From Karstenula rhodostoma CBS 690.94 (Eukaryota > Ascomycota > Dothideomycetes > Pleosporales > Didymosphaeriaceae), in contig MU001492.1 of assembly GCA_010093485.1 (NCBI GenBank), positions 212,228-276,227 on the forward strand: 64,000 nucleotides of DNA. Direction: 5' to 3'. The notes under the pieces were generated by a model. It was not told where the DNA came from. It made no database searches and saw only the letters and a list, made by a program, of their open reading frames with translations. Below are positions 43,250 through 54,728 of the stretch, piece by piece (the first letter of the stretch is position 1; every line of letters starts with the position of its first letter). A program made the translations under genes and the position numbers.

Positions 43250-45219
43250 TCAAAACGCTCTCAGGAATCGCGCTTCCTCCGCTACAGCAGCTTTCGTCCC
43301 ATTGACCTTACACAGCTTCCCATTCTCATTCGGCAGCCCATCCACACTCTCCACAACCCACCCCTCACTCCCGACCGCATTCGCCGCCCAAAACACATCT
43401 TTGGGATCCCAATCCTTCTTGATCTGCACGAGTTTCGAGTACTTATCCGCCCAGAAGCTCTGCTGCCAATTCGGTTCCAGCCGATCCGCCTCATTCAGGT
43501 AACTCCCACTGCTCGGCGTGACATCGCGCCACCGCTTCATCGTCCCATTCGTAAACGACGCACGCGCAGCGCGGATATCAGACACCGACGCCTTGACGTC
43601 CCACCGCTGGCCAGTGATGGCGTGCAGCACAGCGGAGCGCCAGGCAGGATTTACCGCATTATCCGGGTTTCCGCCGCGCGCGAGCGTCGGCGCGAGATTG
43701 AACCCTATGATGGCCTGCCCTGCTTCGACAGTCTGGCGGAGCGCGGTAAATGTCACGTTGCGGCCTGTTTCGGAGGCGAAGTTTGAGCGGGGGAAGAGGC
43801 GGGAGCCGAAGGCGGTTTGGACGTCGGATTGGCTCTCGAGGGGGAACTCGGCCTGCCATGCGGGGTAGAAGCCTTTGTATTCTGTGATTTTGGGCGAGAA
43901 GGGGATGTTGAGGGCGGTTAGTTGGGATTGGAGCGGTGCGAGGATGGTGTTGAGGGCTTGGGCGGTTTTGTTGGGGGCGAAGAGAGGCTGCATGGTGAAG
44001 GTGAAATCTTTACCGGTTATTGACGGGGCGAGGATGAAGTAAGTGTATATCCCGTTGTCGACAAAGTCGGTTGAGCGGTCGAAGATGGCTTTCGCAGCGG
44101 TCCAGAATTTGTCTTTGCTGAGTTTGGCGCTGTCGAAGGTCCAGGAGGCGGCGGTGACGGGAAGGTCTTTGAAGGCTTTCACGGTCACGGATGTGACGAC
44201 TCCAAATGTACTGCCTCCGCCCCCGCGCAAAGCCCAGTAGAGATCGGGGTTGCTCGTTGAGTTGGCGGTAAGAAACTCGCCAGTGGATGTCACGACTTCA
44301 AACCCTAGCACGTTGTCCGCTGCCATGCCGTACAGTGAGCTGAGCGGAGAATGGCCACCGCCCTGGATATATCCTCCCATCATGCCGACAGTCTAGATAT
44401 ATTAGCATGAAAGATCTCCACCCAGTTCGAAGCACTTGCCTGTCCCTCGCCACCGACCACAACCAAGCCTTTTTCATTGGCAGCTTTGTACAAGTCATAT
44501 GCTTGAACTCCAGCGCCAGCCTTCACAGCAGGGCCCTTATAGCTTCCGTCCGTGTAGCTATCGAAGAATTGAACATCCTTCAAGCCATGTGTCCATATAC
44601 TCAACGCGCCAGCACCGACCGACTTTCCCCCAAAATCGTGCCCAGTGTTCTTGATGACGAGACGTAGATAGTCGTTGCGTGCAAAATTGATACCCAGCTG
44701 GATATCTAGCACGTCGGCTGCCTTGATGACATACGAAGGATACCCTCCCAACGAGCAGCTGCCGCTATTGTATATCGTTGGGGGCTGGCAAGTGAGACCC
44801 TGATATATAGGCGAGAGCACCTCGGTTGGATCGTCGATGTGCGTGTACGAGTTCGTCCAACCTTTCGTCAAAGTTTGGCATTTTGCATCGTCTTTCGCAG
44901 TGCCGTAGCATACGGAAGCTTGGGGTGTTGTCTTGATGAGGGCATCGGCTGTGCTGAGCTGCTTGGATAGCCGTGTCCATGCTTTTTCTGCGGGCCATTT
45001 ACCGTCTGCTGGGCCGTAGCGACATCTCTTGTCTGTCGTGTTCACCGCGAGGGTACTGAGTTCGTCGTCGAATCCGAAAAGCGCCTGGTCTGCTTCGGAA
45101 AGCGATGCGACGTATTCTTTGGTCAATTGACGTTGCTCGAATGGGAACAATATCCTCGCCTGTGAGGGGATCGAAAGTAAGGAAAATGCTAGCAGCAGAG
45201 CAGGTAGAGGAGGTGCCAT
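43250..45219 (-). CDS. Secreted FAD-linked oxidoreductase (BBE-like, PCMH type)
   Basis: Exons 44440..45219 and 43250..44392 encode 640 aa. The 47-nt intron has a GC-AG boundary (GCAAGT...TCTAG). Start is ATG 45219; the extension before it begins with TTG. Residues 1-22 are a signal peptide. The FAD domain includes DYLRLVIKNTGHDFGGKS (His of the flavin-linkage motif), GAGVQAYDLYKAANEKGL, VVVGGEGQTVGMMGGYIQGGGHS and LYGMAADNVLGFEVVT. The C-terminal BBE segment DWDPKDVFWAANAVGSEGW is present. The family oxidises alcohols, carbohydrates or pathway intermediates; the substrate here is unknown. The Cys of bicovalent flavoenzymes is replaced (GGYIQGG), suggesting single flavin attachment. No biosynthetic partner genes adjoin it. 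Confidence 0.93.
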
Positions 45220-46523
45220 CGTCAATTAGAACGTGTCGTCCGAAAACAGACAGAAGACGTATTGTAGAGGACGAGGCGGGCAGCTGCAGCGGTTTCCCAA
45301 TGGAATATCACAGGATGTAGGAGGCTGGGATTTTACAGAATGAAAATTCGAGTACCGACCGGCAATACAAGCTTCTTGGAAGAGCTTGAAGTTTCCCCAG
45401 ATTGCGCGAAATCGATCTCGAATCTCAGATTATATGATGTGTCCGCCGCATGGGACCATTGCCACGCCTTGGGCCACAGCTGATTCGCAGCGGAGATTTT
45501 GCCATCGCCTACATGCAGGTATCCTGGCGTACGATCACCCGATAGCTACGGTGGTATTGCGTGTTACATCCGGATGTATGGCTGCCATGGCGTTCATTTG
45601 AGTCTTGTATATGCTGCGTTGGGTGGTAGCAGAGCGCGCTGTCATTGTGCAGTGACGTGCGTCCACATTGCAGCTCAGTAGCAGTTGAAACTGTGCCATC
45701 GCATGGTACCTCGATATTTCAGAGGGTAAGATGTTGGATCGAGCACGCCGGGTGCTGTGCCGGTTGAATTCATCTATCCGAGATTGTTCCACGTCGCGTG
45801 CAGAGAAGATGTTGAAATCGCTTAGCGGGAGAACAGCATTTACTGCCACATTAGGAGTTATATCCGAGAAGAGTGTTAAGTGGCATGGAAGTATAGGTTA
45901 GGTGAGGGAGCGCGACGCGGAACTGTGACGGAATTGCGGCGCGCCTGCCAAGTCGCTTTTCCAAACTGCCTAGAGAGGCAAGTTGGACTTTCCGTTGAAT
46001 GTGGTGCCATCGCAGACCAATGTAGTCCAGAAAGGTGCGCCAATCCAGGCAAGTAAGAAAAAAAAAATTGGTGATATGCAAACGATTCATGCTGACACTG
46101 TACGCTAAAAGGATAGCTCAACGTTTCCCAATCCACACACACACTGAATGCAATTTGAGAAGTGTTCGAGTGGTGTTGTCGTAAGCTATGGCATGCATCA
46201 CCCATGCATCTCAGCAGGCTGTCAGTGCTTGCCACGCCTATGTTTAAGCCACAGCATATCGTTCCACACGACTAAGGGCTTAACTTGATCACTTACCATC
46301 CAACTCACTACAAAGCACGTATCAGAAGTGGAATGAACAATGAATGCATCAGCTTTGGTACTGAAATATAAAAATATGAATGTAAAGAAGGCCATCTAAC
46401 CTCCTTGCTGGAATCCAGACACTGGTATAACGCTCCTCTCCCTAACTTTTTGATGTCGCGCGTATCGACGCTGCGCCATTAAGATGCTTTATTCGCTGGA
46501 GGAGAGTCTGTAGCTCGGGATGT
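45220..46523. other. Intergenic, no supported gene
   Basis: 1.3 kb between the BBE-type gene and the secreted Ala/Asp-rich gene. Only short frames are present. There is a poly-A run at about 46060-46071. Confidence 0.5.
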
Positions 46524-47300
46524 TTACTCGTCATCCTCCTCATCGGCGGCATCCTCCTCGGCGGCAGCATCAGCATCAGCCTCACCCGCAGCGTCGTCCT
46601 CAGCAACAACGGCATTCTTTCCCTTCTTAGCACTCTTACCGCCCTTATCAGCAGCATCGTCAGCAGCAGCATCGTCGGTAGCAGCATCGTCGGTAACAGC
46701 GTCGTCAGCAGCAGCAGCATCGTCAGCAGCAGCGTCGTCAGCAGCAGCACCGTTTCCACCGGCAGCAGCACCGGCAGCAGGCCCCGCACCAGTAACCTGC
46801 GCATCAAACGGCAAGAACGTGCTAGCCTGTCCCGCAGCAGCCTTATCCAGAGCAATGTTGTTATCGAGCTTCTTCTGCTCGTCGGCGAGTTTCTCAGCAA
46901 CATCGTCCCCCTGGGCTTGCTGCGCCTGGAGCTTCAAGACGGTAGCCTCGAGCTTGAGGACCTTGTTCTTGATCTTTCCGTTCTGCAAAGCCTGCGCCTC
47001 GTCGCCGGTCGCTGCCTCGATGGCTGGGTTGAACGCCTCCTTCTCGACGTCGTTGGCCACCTGGTTGACCTGGTTCAGGGTGTCTTGGTCATCCTTGGAG
47101 ATGTTCTCTGGGTTGGCGGTGTCGAGGTTTGCAAAGACGGCGAGGGCCTCGGCTTCGGCGTCTCCGGCTGTGCCGCCGGAGATGGAGATGTCGTTGTAGG
47201 CGGCGTTTCCGAGGACGGCGGCGCCGTTCTGGCGCTTGGCGGTTGGGAGAGCGACGCTAAGCGCGGAGAGGGAGAGGATGGTGATGGCGGAGAAATGCAT
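46524..47300 (-). CDS. Secreted Ala/Asp-rich protein with Kex2 site
   Basis: Single exon, 258 aa, ATG 47300. Signal peptide at about 1-19, then TAKR (Kex2-type processing at 22-23). A conserved block follows: NGAAVLGNAAYNDISISGGT AGDAEAEALAVF, then DDQDTLNQVNQVANDVEKEAF, NPAIEAATGDEAQALQNGKI and KNKVLKLEATVLKLQAQ. I recognise this as a widespread uncharacterised secreted family of filamentous fungi. The C-terminal third is low complexity: repeated (A)DDAA units, a basic KGGKSAKKGKN patch, then an acidic AEEDAADEEDDE end. The tail repeats are likely length-variable. Function unknown; a cell-wall or extracellular role is inference. Confidence 0.85.
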   Translation of the reverse strand: MHFSAITILSLSALSVALPTAKRQNGAAVLGNAAYNDISISGGTAGDAEAEALAVFANLDTANPENISKDDQDTLNQVNQVANDVEKEAFNPAIEAATGDEAQALQNGKIKNKVLKLEATVLKLQAQQAQGDDVAEKLADEQKKLDNNIALDKAAAGQASTFLPFDAQVTGAGPAAGAAAGGNGAAADDAAADDAAAADDAVTDDAATDDAAADDAADKGGKSAKKGKNAVVAEDDAAGEADADAAAEEDAADEEDDE

Positions 47301-47976
47301 CGTGATTATATGTGTGATCGGAAACGTTTAGAGAGTGGGTGGGTAAGTGGAAAGCGACAGCCCGGTTGTAATAATGCGTAAGGAAGATATAGAAACAGAA
47401 GCAGCGTCAAGCTGGTAGAATATAATGATAAAATGTAAAGAAGGAAAGGATGAGTGATAGGATGAATGCTATGAGCGTCCTGCTCGGGGTCTTTATATCA
47501 ATGCAAGCGCATGTTATCATGCATCGTCAAGGCGCCATATCTGCTCTACCAAACTGCTCGCTAGACACACTCCAGGCAGTCAGGCCGCGACACTGAGCGC
47601 TTCCTGGAAGATTCCCCACGAGTAACGGACTGGTGACAACAGTTGCAGACGTCTCGTGTGTCGGAGTAGCAATGGTACGGGTGCTTGATCGCCCTTGGCT
47701 GTGGTTACAAGTGCGGGTGAAACCATTTCTGAGCCGGGCGGCAAGGTGTCGTTAGAAAGAGGAGCTCGTATTCGCGTAGAGGCGGGTCGGACAGCTTGGC
47801 GGGACTTTGAATTCGACTTGGCGTGTCCCGACAGGGGTGGAGCTGCTCAAAACGGTAACAAACCCTTGGCAGGAGCCTCAGGTGCACAGTGCGCTTAGGC
47901 CAAGCGTTTAGAACAAGATTTCTTGTCTGAAGGGGAGGCTTGTTTTCCTGATGTGCCTCAGAGCATTGGTGGGGTT
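47301..47976. other. Promoter region of the secreted protein / HET 3' flank
   Basis: 676 bases. It holds the TATA element above and no supported gene. Confidence 0.5.
47492..47499 (-). promoter_or_regulatory. TATA box of the Ala/Asp-rich gene
   Basis: Minus-strand TTGATATAAAGACC lies about 195 bases upstream of the ATG. Confidence 0.45.
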
Positions 47977-50142
47977 TTAGGGCCATAGAACGAGGCCGGC
48001 ATGTTTGGCATAATGCATCGATGGCCGATGAGCGATCACAACGGTAGGGTTCGCCTCTACCCATGCCCTTGGATGCATTTGGCCCACGGCAACCCGCTCA
48101 ACGAGTTCCTCGTATTGTTCAGACTTCTTGACAAGCATGACGTTCAACCAGCATCCACAACCGTTCACCGTGTCCTCTTGTTCGTCCTTCGTGTTGTAGT
48201 CTGACGTAGAAATGTCCTCCAGCCAACTGTATTGTTTCTTCATGCTTATTGTGATGAGAGAATAGTTCTGTACATTAGTGCCCATCGACGGCAAAGGCGG
48301 ATTGAATGGAGGCGGGTTGAACAAAACGCCACACCGCTTCCCATCTCGATTGAATATACCCAGGAGCGTTACGTCGATGTGCGGAGTGGAATCTCGGTGC
48401 ACGTAGGACTTCCAGCTGTAATAATGAAAGTTTGACGTTGTGCAAACGGACGTACAAAACCGGTATAAGCTCAGGTGGCGGAGGTCAAGATATTGCTTGA
48501 ATTTGAATCGGTGGTGTCCCCACGGCAGATTTACCAATTGTGAACAATACGGCTGGGCGCAAAATGCTTCAGACTCGTGACGAATGTTATTCCCCTCCTC
48601 GAGGAAATGGAACCAATCTATGCCAGCTGGTTTATAAGATTGTGACCACCTTAGACTCTCAGTATAAGAGCTGGCGTTGCGCCCGAATTTCAGTGATGCG
48701 TACGTAATGGCCCCTCGCCAGCCTGTCCACGACCAAGTAGGGTGAGTGATTTCTTCCGAGTTAAGCAAGCTCGACCTACGCGTGGCACTCTTGTCGACCG
48801 AGAACCATAGTAACGAACTTGGAGATACAAGATCCATGGTACGATCCCCACGAGGCCGGTAACCCATCTGTTTCATTCGTTCGAGGGTGCCTGAGAAAGC
48901 ATCAATGATATCTTGATCGTATGAAAGTGTTCTCCTCGTCTAGTGTTCAACCGAGTCGAAGAAAATGCCTTCGTGCCAGTATGTCTTAACAGAAGTGTTG
49001 AGGCCTAGCTCAAATGCCAGAGGTGATGGTATTCTTGCTTGCCAGTCCAAGCTTTCTGCATGGGAGCTCCGTGAGCATCGGAAGAAATATCGGCCCTCAG
49101 ATATGAATAGGCACCTCCTCGAAAGGAATGTCCCCTGGAATGTCCACGCCCGGGTGTAATGTGTGGAACCCCTGATGGACTGTTCCAGGGAGTGCAGTCC
49201 CTCATACAGAAACCCATTGTCGAAGTGGCACGTCCATGGACGTCTTGTACGAGTGTTGGGGTTCAGACCTGGCAATCCGAAATGTGCACTGTTGCCCGCG
49301 AGACAGACTATGGTCATGTAAGCCCGCCCATAGATTTGGTCCATGATTTGCAACTGATTGTGTTTTATCTGATTGTCTTGAACAATGCAGAGAGCGTCGA
49401 TCCAAACATATCTCCCGCCGATAAGGTCCACTAGTTGCATTGCATCCAGGAATGTTTTTGGTAAACTCACGTGCGGTGCCTCCAATCCCCCTGGGAGTAA
49501 AAGGGATTGAATGTTGCCTTTTGTTGTCTTGAAGAAGTCCTTCGAACCCCAAACATAGCTCAACGCCAAATATTTTAGCGTTTTGTCCTCAGGGGGTAGC
49601 GGACACTCCACGAGCATTCTTTGCTGAACATCGACCAGAAGAATGTTAGGCACCTGCTGGCTACGTCCATCGTCACCCTCGCCCACGGCGGGAGCGTGAC
49701 CGTGAGTGTCGCACTCGGTCATCCAGGATCGCAATAGCGACTCACTGACTTGATCAGGAATGTCGAAAGTAATGGCAGGCTCACGACATGCGAGGCGGTG
49801 ACGATGCGCCTCGTTGTTTTCATAGCTGATCCAGATAGGTCTCTCATGACTCCAGTCTCTGAAAAAGTGCAATTGCAGGAACAAAGGGGAGCGAGCACTC
49901 TCACGCCAATCTAGAGCAGTGAGATCGCTCTTGAGAAGCGATTCAATGCCTTTCCCTTGGTTCTGCAAGACAGTATACCAGCCGTTCTCATCGGCGATTT
50001 CTTCGGAGCGCAGTGCGATGGTGATGAAATTGCAACACGGGCAATTGTTGGATTTGATTTCTGGATCTGGGCAATGCGCATGTCCGTGCCATATGGTCCA
50101 ACAGTTAAAGCATAGCTGGGTGGTTGCTCGGTTCCAGATCAA
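47977..50142 (-). pseudogene. HET-domain protein interrupted by in-frame TAG
   Basis: One continuous minus-strand frame covers nearly the whole protein but is broken by TAG at 48940-48942. N-terminal Cys-rich LCFNCWTIWHGHAHC...CPCC. HET core: LKYLALSYVWGSKDF, GGRYVWIDALCIVQDN, IYGRAYMTIVCLAG and TRAWTFQGTFLSRRCLFIS. After the stop the frame continues TRRTLSYDQDIIDAFSGTLE, THPTWSWTGWRGAI, and ends at 47977. The stop sits where HET proteins usually have Tyr (V-x-x-Y-[ST]-x-R-x-L). No ATG opens the conserved part: the frame begins after TGA 50149-50151, and an ATG at 50226 lies beyond it. No acceptable intron removes either stop. A recent pseudogene, a missed 5' exon plus stop, or a sequence error are the options. 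Confidence 0.8.
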
Positions 50143-50454
50143 GGTCCTTCAAGCGTTTCGAGGTACCCTCACTAGACAAGTGAAGAACCACTTGACTTTT
50201 TCTCGTTTCGTGTAGCTATTAGCCATTTTGCGTGACGATTCCGCTGACGGAGGAGAACACGGGATAGAAGATAGACACCTGAAAGTAAGCTGAACAAGGC
50301 TGAGGATGTTGGCGCTAACGCTTTTTGGCACGGTGCAGTGTCGACAGCATTTGGGCGCTGACCGGTCAAGTCGTTCGCAGACTCGCATTGGGCCACCCGT
50401 GGAGTCGCTCGATTGACAGTAAGGATACGTACAATGTCGTCTCAGCGTCGTAAC
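50143..50454. other. HET 5' flank / AhpD-like 3' flank
   Basis: 312 bases between the two genes. It contains the possible HET N-terminal piece from ATG 50226 (MANSYTKREKVKWFFTCL), which ends in TGA 50149-50151. Confidence 0.4.
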
Positions 50455-51361
50455 TTAGAGCTTCGCCTTGACGGGCGCGAAAGTCGAGCCTGATCCACCA
50501 CCAAGCGCCTCGACAACCTCATCGACCTTTTCAAGCGCCCAAGTGCAGCCCTCGTCGCTCACCAGCCACTTGATACCCTCCTCCTCTCCTGCTTCGGGCT
50601 CGGACTTCCACGTGCCATCGTCCCAGGCTTTGCGCAAGCCAAAGACATGGCTCAACACCTGGGGGCCTACGCCCTGTTGTGCGCGCAAGCAAGCAATCGC
50701 GCACAGGCTGGTTGTAACCCTGCCGATGTCGGCACCGGCCGAACGCTCTGGGTCGCTGAAGAGCGCACCGTACTCGTTGCTGATGATGAAGACTGGCAGA
50801 TCGGGATGTGCGTCGGCGAGCTTGTTCTCGAGCTTGTCGGCCAGCGGCCGGTATATTGAGTTCCACAATGCTCTGCCTCGCGAGTTTATCGAGTCGACGT
50901 TGGATGGAGTGGGAAGGCGGGAAGGCTTGGTGTTCAACGACGCGACAACGGACGAGGGGAGCTCAGCGCGGAAGGCATTGAGCATGTTGATGGTGCGGGG
51001 AACCTGAGCTCGTTGTCAGCAACATGGACATGTAGAGGGAAGGAGCGAGCGACCGTACGCCATTGAAGCCAATGCACTTCAGCCCAACCTCGCGCATCAA
51101 TTCTGCTATCTCTACGGCGTCCTTTTCAGGCTGGTTTTCGCTCGCCGACTTGTACAGCGCCACCATGGATTCCGGCGAGTTCATCGTCATCGTTGTTGCC
51201 GTCGACAGCGTGAGCCATGAGGGGCGGCCCAGCTTGTGTGCCGTCGCTTCCTGTTCTATCTTCTTGTATATCGACTGGATCTGGCGCGGCGCTGGAACCG
51301 GACCGGGACGAGCATGCGACGCGTTGATGAGCGCTTTCACGCCTGCTCCTAGCTTGGACAT
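50455..51361 (-). CDS. AhpD-like fold protein
   Basis: Exons 51059..51361 and 50455..51003 (55-nt intron) encode 283 aa. Start is ATG 51361; the open frame upstream begins with TTG. Conserved: [40 protein letters not shown] and [16 protein letters not shown], the GFNG-x-PRTI-N segment of fungal proteins assigned to the AhpD/carboxymuconolactone-decarboxylase-like fold. C-terminal: [36 protein letters not shown] and [18 protein letters not shown]. The CxxC redox pair of bacterial AhpD is not evident (AIACLRA has a lone Cys), so peroxidase-reductase activity is doubtful. Family call from recognition of these blocks; function unknown. Confidence 0.75.
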
Positions 51362-52034
51362 TGCGCGCGGGTGCAGAACTGGGACGGAAACTGGCACGGA
51401 AGCTGATTCGCGAAGACAGTAGGCCAAGCACGTCGAGACTGCGATCTAATATATACGCAGGGGCGGAAGGGTGCGGGTGTTTGGGTGCAAAAACAGCCAC
51501 GAGGCGTGAAGATTACAATGGTACCTCAAGCGCGGTGCGACGAAAGCTCATGATGCAGTCAGTCCACATCGCGAGGTCGGAGCTACAGTTGTCTCCGAGG
51601 CTAGCACCACCCCGATACTTAGCGGCCGGATCTCCCCCAGACGACATTCACCTAATTGCGCAGGCAGGTTGTCGCAGCACGTGGAAGAGTGCCACTCTGC
51701 CAACTCGCATTATCGGCGTGCAGCCTTCCTGCTTCGACCTCTGAGCGACGAGGCTGAGCTCACGTAAACCGCCCGCCATGCGCTGAGAGCGGGAAGCTCC
51801 CGTTATGGCTTACTATCAAATACCCGGCCTCCTGTCATCCAACGATAAACGCCAAACGGGGCGTAAACAGATGAATACCATCAGCTGGCTAACATGTCAA
51901 GACGAATGCTCCTACCTTTTCGAGGATCCATGGATGCTGCCCCTCCATCGCCCAGGAGCTGGTGCCGCTAGCCTAAGACTGCAATACAAATAAGAGCGCG
52001 TTCTTGTGCCCAATTCCACGACTCAGCATACGAT
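51362..52034. other. Intergenic, no supported gene
   Basis: 673 bases between divergent starts of the AhpD-like gene and the GMC pseudogene. Confidence 0.5.
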
Positions 52035-53297
52035 ATGGCTCTCCAACCATTATGGAACATATTTTCCATTGCCGTGCTGTTGGGACCTGCAATTTTGAAG
52101 TTTGTCGACGCGTCGCCTACCTTGTCCAGACGTGCACAAGTCCAATACTCGACCGCAGAATTGCATGATTCGTATGACTATGTTATCGTTGGGGGTGGTA
52201 CCTCGGGACTCGTCGTTGCGAATCGCCTGAGCGAGGATCCGTCCAGTGAGCTTACGACTGTCTCCCACATCAAGCTAATCGACTTATGTGATACCTGCAG
52301 AAAAAGTGCTGGTAATTGAAATCGGGTACATCGCCGACGAATCGTGCATCTGGATGCCATCCAACATACACATCCAAAACAATACCGCCTGTCTGAAACA
52401 CCGATTCAACAGTGGGTCCTGTCTAGCAGAACGTGGCCGGCCTCAGCTGACGCATACTATTACCAAGTCTCCAGTGTGCCTCAAACGGAGATAATTAACC
52501 AGGCCGTCTACAGATACGCCATTGGCGCCGTTGTGGGCGGTAGTTCCGCTGTGAACGGCATGGTGTTCGATCGAGGCTCCAAAGCAGACTACGACGCATG
52601 GGAAGAGCTGGGCAACCCAGGATGGGGATGGGACGGCTTGTTTCTGTACTTCAAGAAGAGCGTAGATTTCACGGCACCCAGCGTGGAAGCTGCCAAAAGA
52701 TTTGGGTATACATGGGACGAGGAGGCTTGGGGTGATGGCCCGGTGCAGGCTTCTTATCCGCCATTTCAGTGGGAGACTGTGAGTAAGTCGAACCACTCCA
52801 ATGATGTCCAGAAAGCAAAAACACGCTAAGCGGCGGTGTAGAAACTTCTTGGGATGCATGGGCAGACATGGACATCCCGCTGCCAAAGGAGCACGCGCTG
52901 GGAAACGCAGTCGGGCGCTTCTGGGTGCCTTCTTCCGAGGATCCAGTCAGTCGAACTCGGTCGTACGCACGTTACGCCTACTACGACCCTATTGTAACTC
53001 GACCGAACTATCATCTCTTGGTGGGCCATAAAGCGGAGAGTCTAGTTCTGTCGCCCGAGAACGACGTAGAAGGGGTAGTCTTCTACCAGCGAGACAATCC
53101 TGGCGAGAAGAAAACGATGAAAGCAAAGAAAGAGGTAGTCCTAGCAGCTGGCGCCGTGCACTCTCCACAAATCTTACAGCTTAGCGGTATTGGACCAAAG
53201 GCGGTTTTGGAGGCCGCTAATATCGGCATTAAAGTCGATGTGCCAGGCGTGGGTAATAACTTCCAAGACCACCCGCAAGTATACCTAACATGCATTT
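52035..53297 (+). pseudogene. GMC oxidoreductase, frameshifted and C-terminally truncated
   Basis: ATG 52035 with a signal-like start. FAD motif YDYVIVGGGTSGLVVANRLS, then intron 52246..52300 and KVLVIEIGYIADESCIWMP. The frame must shift between about 52340 and 52480 to continue as DAYYYQVSSVPQTE, AIGAVVGGSSAVNGMVFDRG and ELGNPGWGWDGLFLYFKKSV. Intron 52783..52841 (GTAAGT-TAG) leads to TSWDAWADMDIPLPKEHALG, YHLLVGHKAESLVL, VVLAAGAVHSPQILQLSGIG and NNFQDHPQVYLTC, ending at a donor-like GTAAG (53298). The GMC C-terminal domain with the catalytic His pair is absent downstream. Only about the first 340 residues remain, so it is inactive. Confidence 0.82.
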
Positions 53298-53999
53298 GTA
53301 AGTTGCGCAAGCTCGCGCTTTCGTGAGGCCGACGTTGCACATGCGTCGTCCCGGTTGTATGGTACATCCGAACACTTTCCGAATTGATGCGTTTGCTGAG
53401 AGACGACTCTTTACACACTATAACTTCGCCGCATGGTCAGCAAGAACATAACATACAATGACTATAACGGCAGTGCGGCGTAAAGGCGAAGGATCGTACC
53501 ACATCCATGCCACATGGTCTGTGCGCAGGTGTTGGTAGCGAGTGGACTGCCGCGTTTAGCGCGTCGGACGATGCACCTCGACGACCTGGACTTTGTGTCC
53601 GAACCCCCGCATGTTTATTGCAAGCGCCTTGTTTCTCTACTTGTGTCCATCATGATGGTGATGAGGAGGGCGCGTCGATCTACTCAGCTGCGTATATGCG
53701 CGGCAAGGGCGATGCAGACGGCCAGACTGCGAGGCACGTCACAGGACCTCCTGACTCGCATGATGATGATGATGTGTGCGGGGGTGGCACGTTCGATGCT
53801 TGTGGCAGGTAAGCAAGAAAGTTGCGCACGAGACAATTACTATACGTACATATTGCGCGCGCCTACAGCTTCCCTTTTCTCTCATTCCACATCACTGCAA
53901 TCCTTCCATGCTCTCGCGCTCCCGCTAGGGCAACCACATAACAACCCTCCATCCTCCATTCAACTGGACCCACCCGCCTCACCGCGCACCAACCCCACA
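53298..53999. other. Intergenic, no supported gene
   Basis: The missing GMC C-terminus is not found here. An open frame runs through it into the next gene with ATG-rich low complexity (GATGATGATGATG, 53640-53775), but conserved sequence starts only at 54000. Confidence 0.5.
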
Positions 54000-54728
54000 A
54001 TGGCCACAACCTCAACCTCAACCTCCAGCCCCCTGCTCTCCCTCCCCCCCGAGCTCCGCAACCGCATCTTCGCCAGCGCCCTCACCTCCCCCTCCCACAC
54101 GCTCCAATACAGCCCCCTCTCCAAACCCAGCCGCCCCCTCTTCAGCGACCCCACCACCCCAACCCACGAATTCAACCAACTCAAATACGCCTGCCGCCAA
54201 CTCTACCTCGAAACCGCCGGCCTCGAGATAAAACACAACGCACTCCGCTTCGACCTCCCGGAAGACGACGCCTACACGCTCGCCCGCGTGCAGGACAGCA
54301 TCGACAGCGGCCTCGTCTCGCCCCTCGCCAGCCCGCCCTCCTCTACCACCTTCCCCCCCTTCCTCTACACCTGCGCCCCCGCTAAGCGCGCCTGGCTCTC
54401 CCGCATCACAATCACCATCCGCAAGCCCGCGCGCTACAGCCTGAGTCCGCCCACCGTCGACCGCCTGCTCTCGCTCGCGAAGTTCAAGCGGGAGAATCCC
54501 CACGTCGAGGTCACGTATGAGTACGTGGACGAGGTGTATGAGTATGTGGCGCCGAAGTGGCAGGTCGGGGTGCCGTGGCTGAGTGTGGCGGTTTGTTTGG
54601 GGGTGGCGCTGCCGGTGGAGGGGGCGGTGCGGTTGGCTGTTGATGCGGCGGTGAAGTGGTGTGGGAGGGGGGGATTGGTATTTTGGGGGGCGGCGTTTGG
54701 GGCGTGGGATTTGGTGGGGTTGAAGTGA
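54000..54728 (+). CDS. F-box-like / 2EXR-type domain protein
   Basis: 242 aa, single exon. The ATG at 54000 is preferred over the longer open frame because conserved sequence begins just after it: SPLLSLPPELRNRIFASALT, followed by LFSDPTTPTHEFNQLKYACR and QLYLETAGLEIKHNALRF. The LPxELRN-x-I-[FY] opening with a CRQLY-x-E block is typical of the large, lineage-expanded fungal 2EXR/F-box-like families. The C-terminus is Gly/Val-rich (VPWLSVAVCLGVALPVEGAV). GC skew reverses inside the gene: C-rich first half, G-rich last quarter on the plus strand. The role is unknown; adaptor function is only an analogy. Confidence 0.75.
   Translation: MATTSTSTSSPLLSLPPELRNRIFASALTSPSHTLQYSPLSKPSRPLFSDPTTPTHEFNQLKYACRQLYLETAGLEIKHNALRFDLPEDDAYTLARVQDSIDSGLVSPLASPPSSTTFPPFLYTCAPAKRAWLSRITITIRKPARYSLSPPTVDRLLSLAKFKRENPHVEVTYEYVDEVYEYVAPKWQVGVPWLSVAVCLGVALPVEGAVRLAVDAAVKWCGRGGLVFWGAAFGAWDLVGLK

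Noticed and set aside
53514..53999. N-terminal extension of the 2EXR/F-box-like protein
   Set aside because: Low-complexity Met/Arg sequence from GATGATG runs. The conserved LPPELRN start lies just after ATG 54000.
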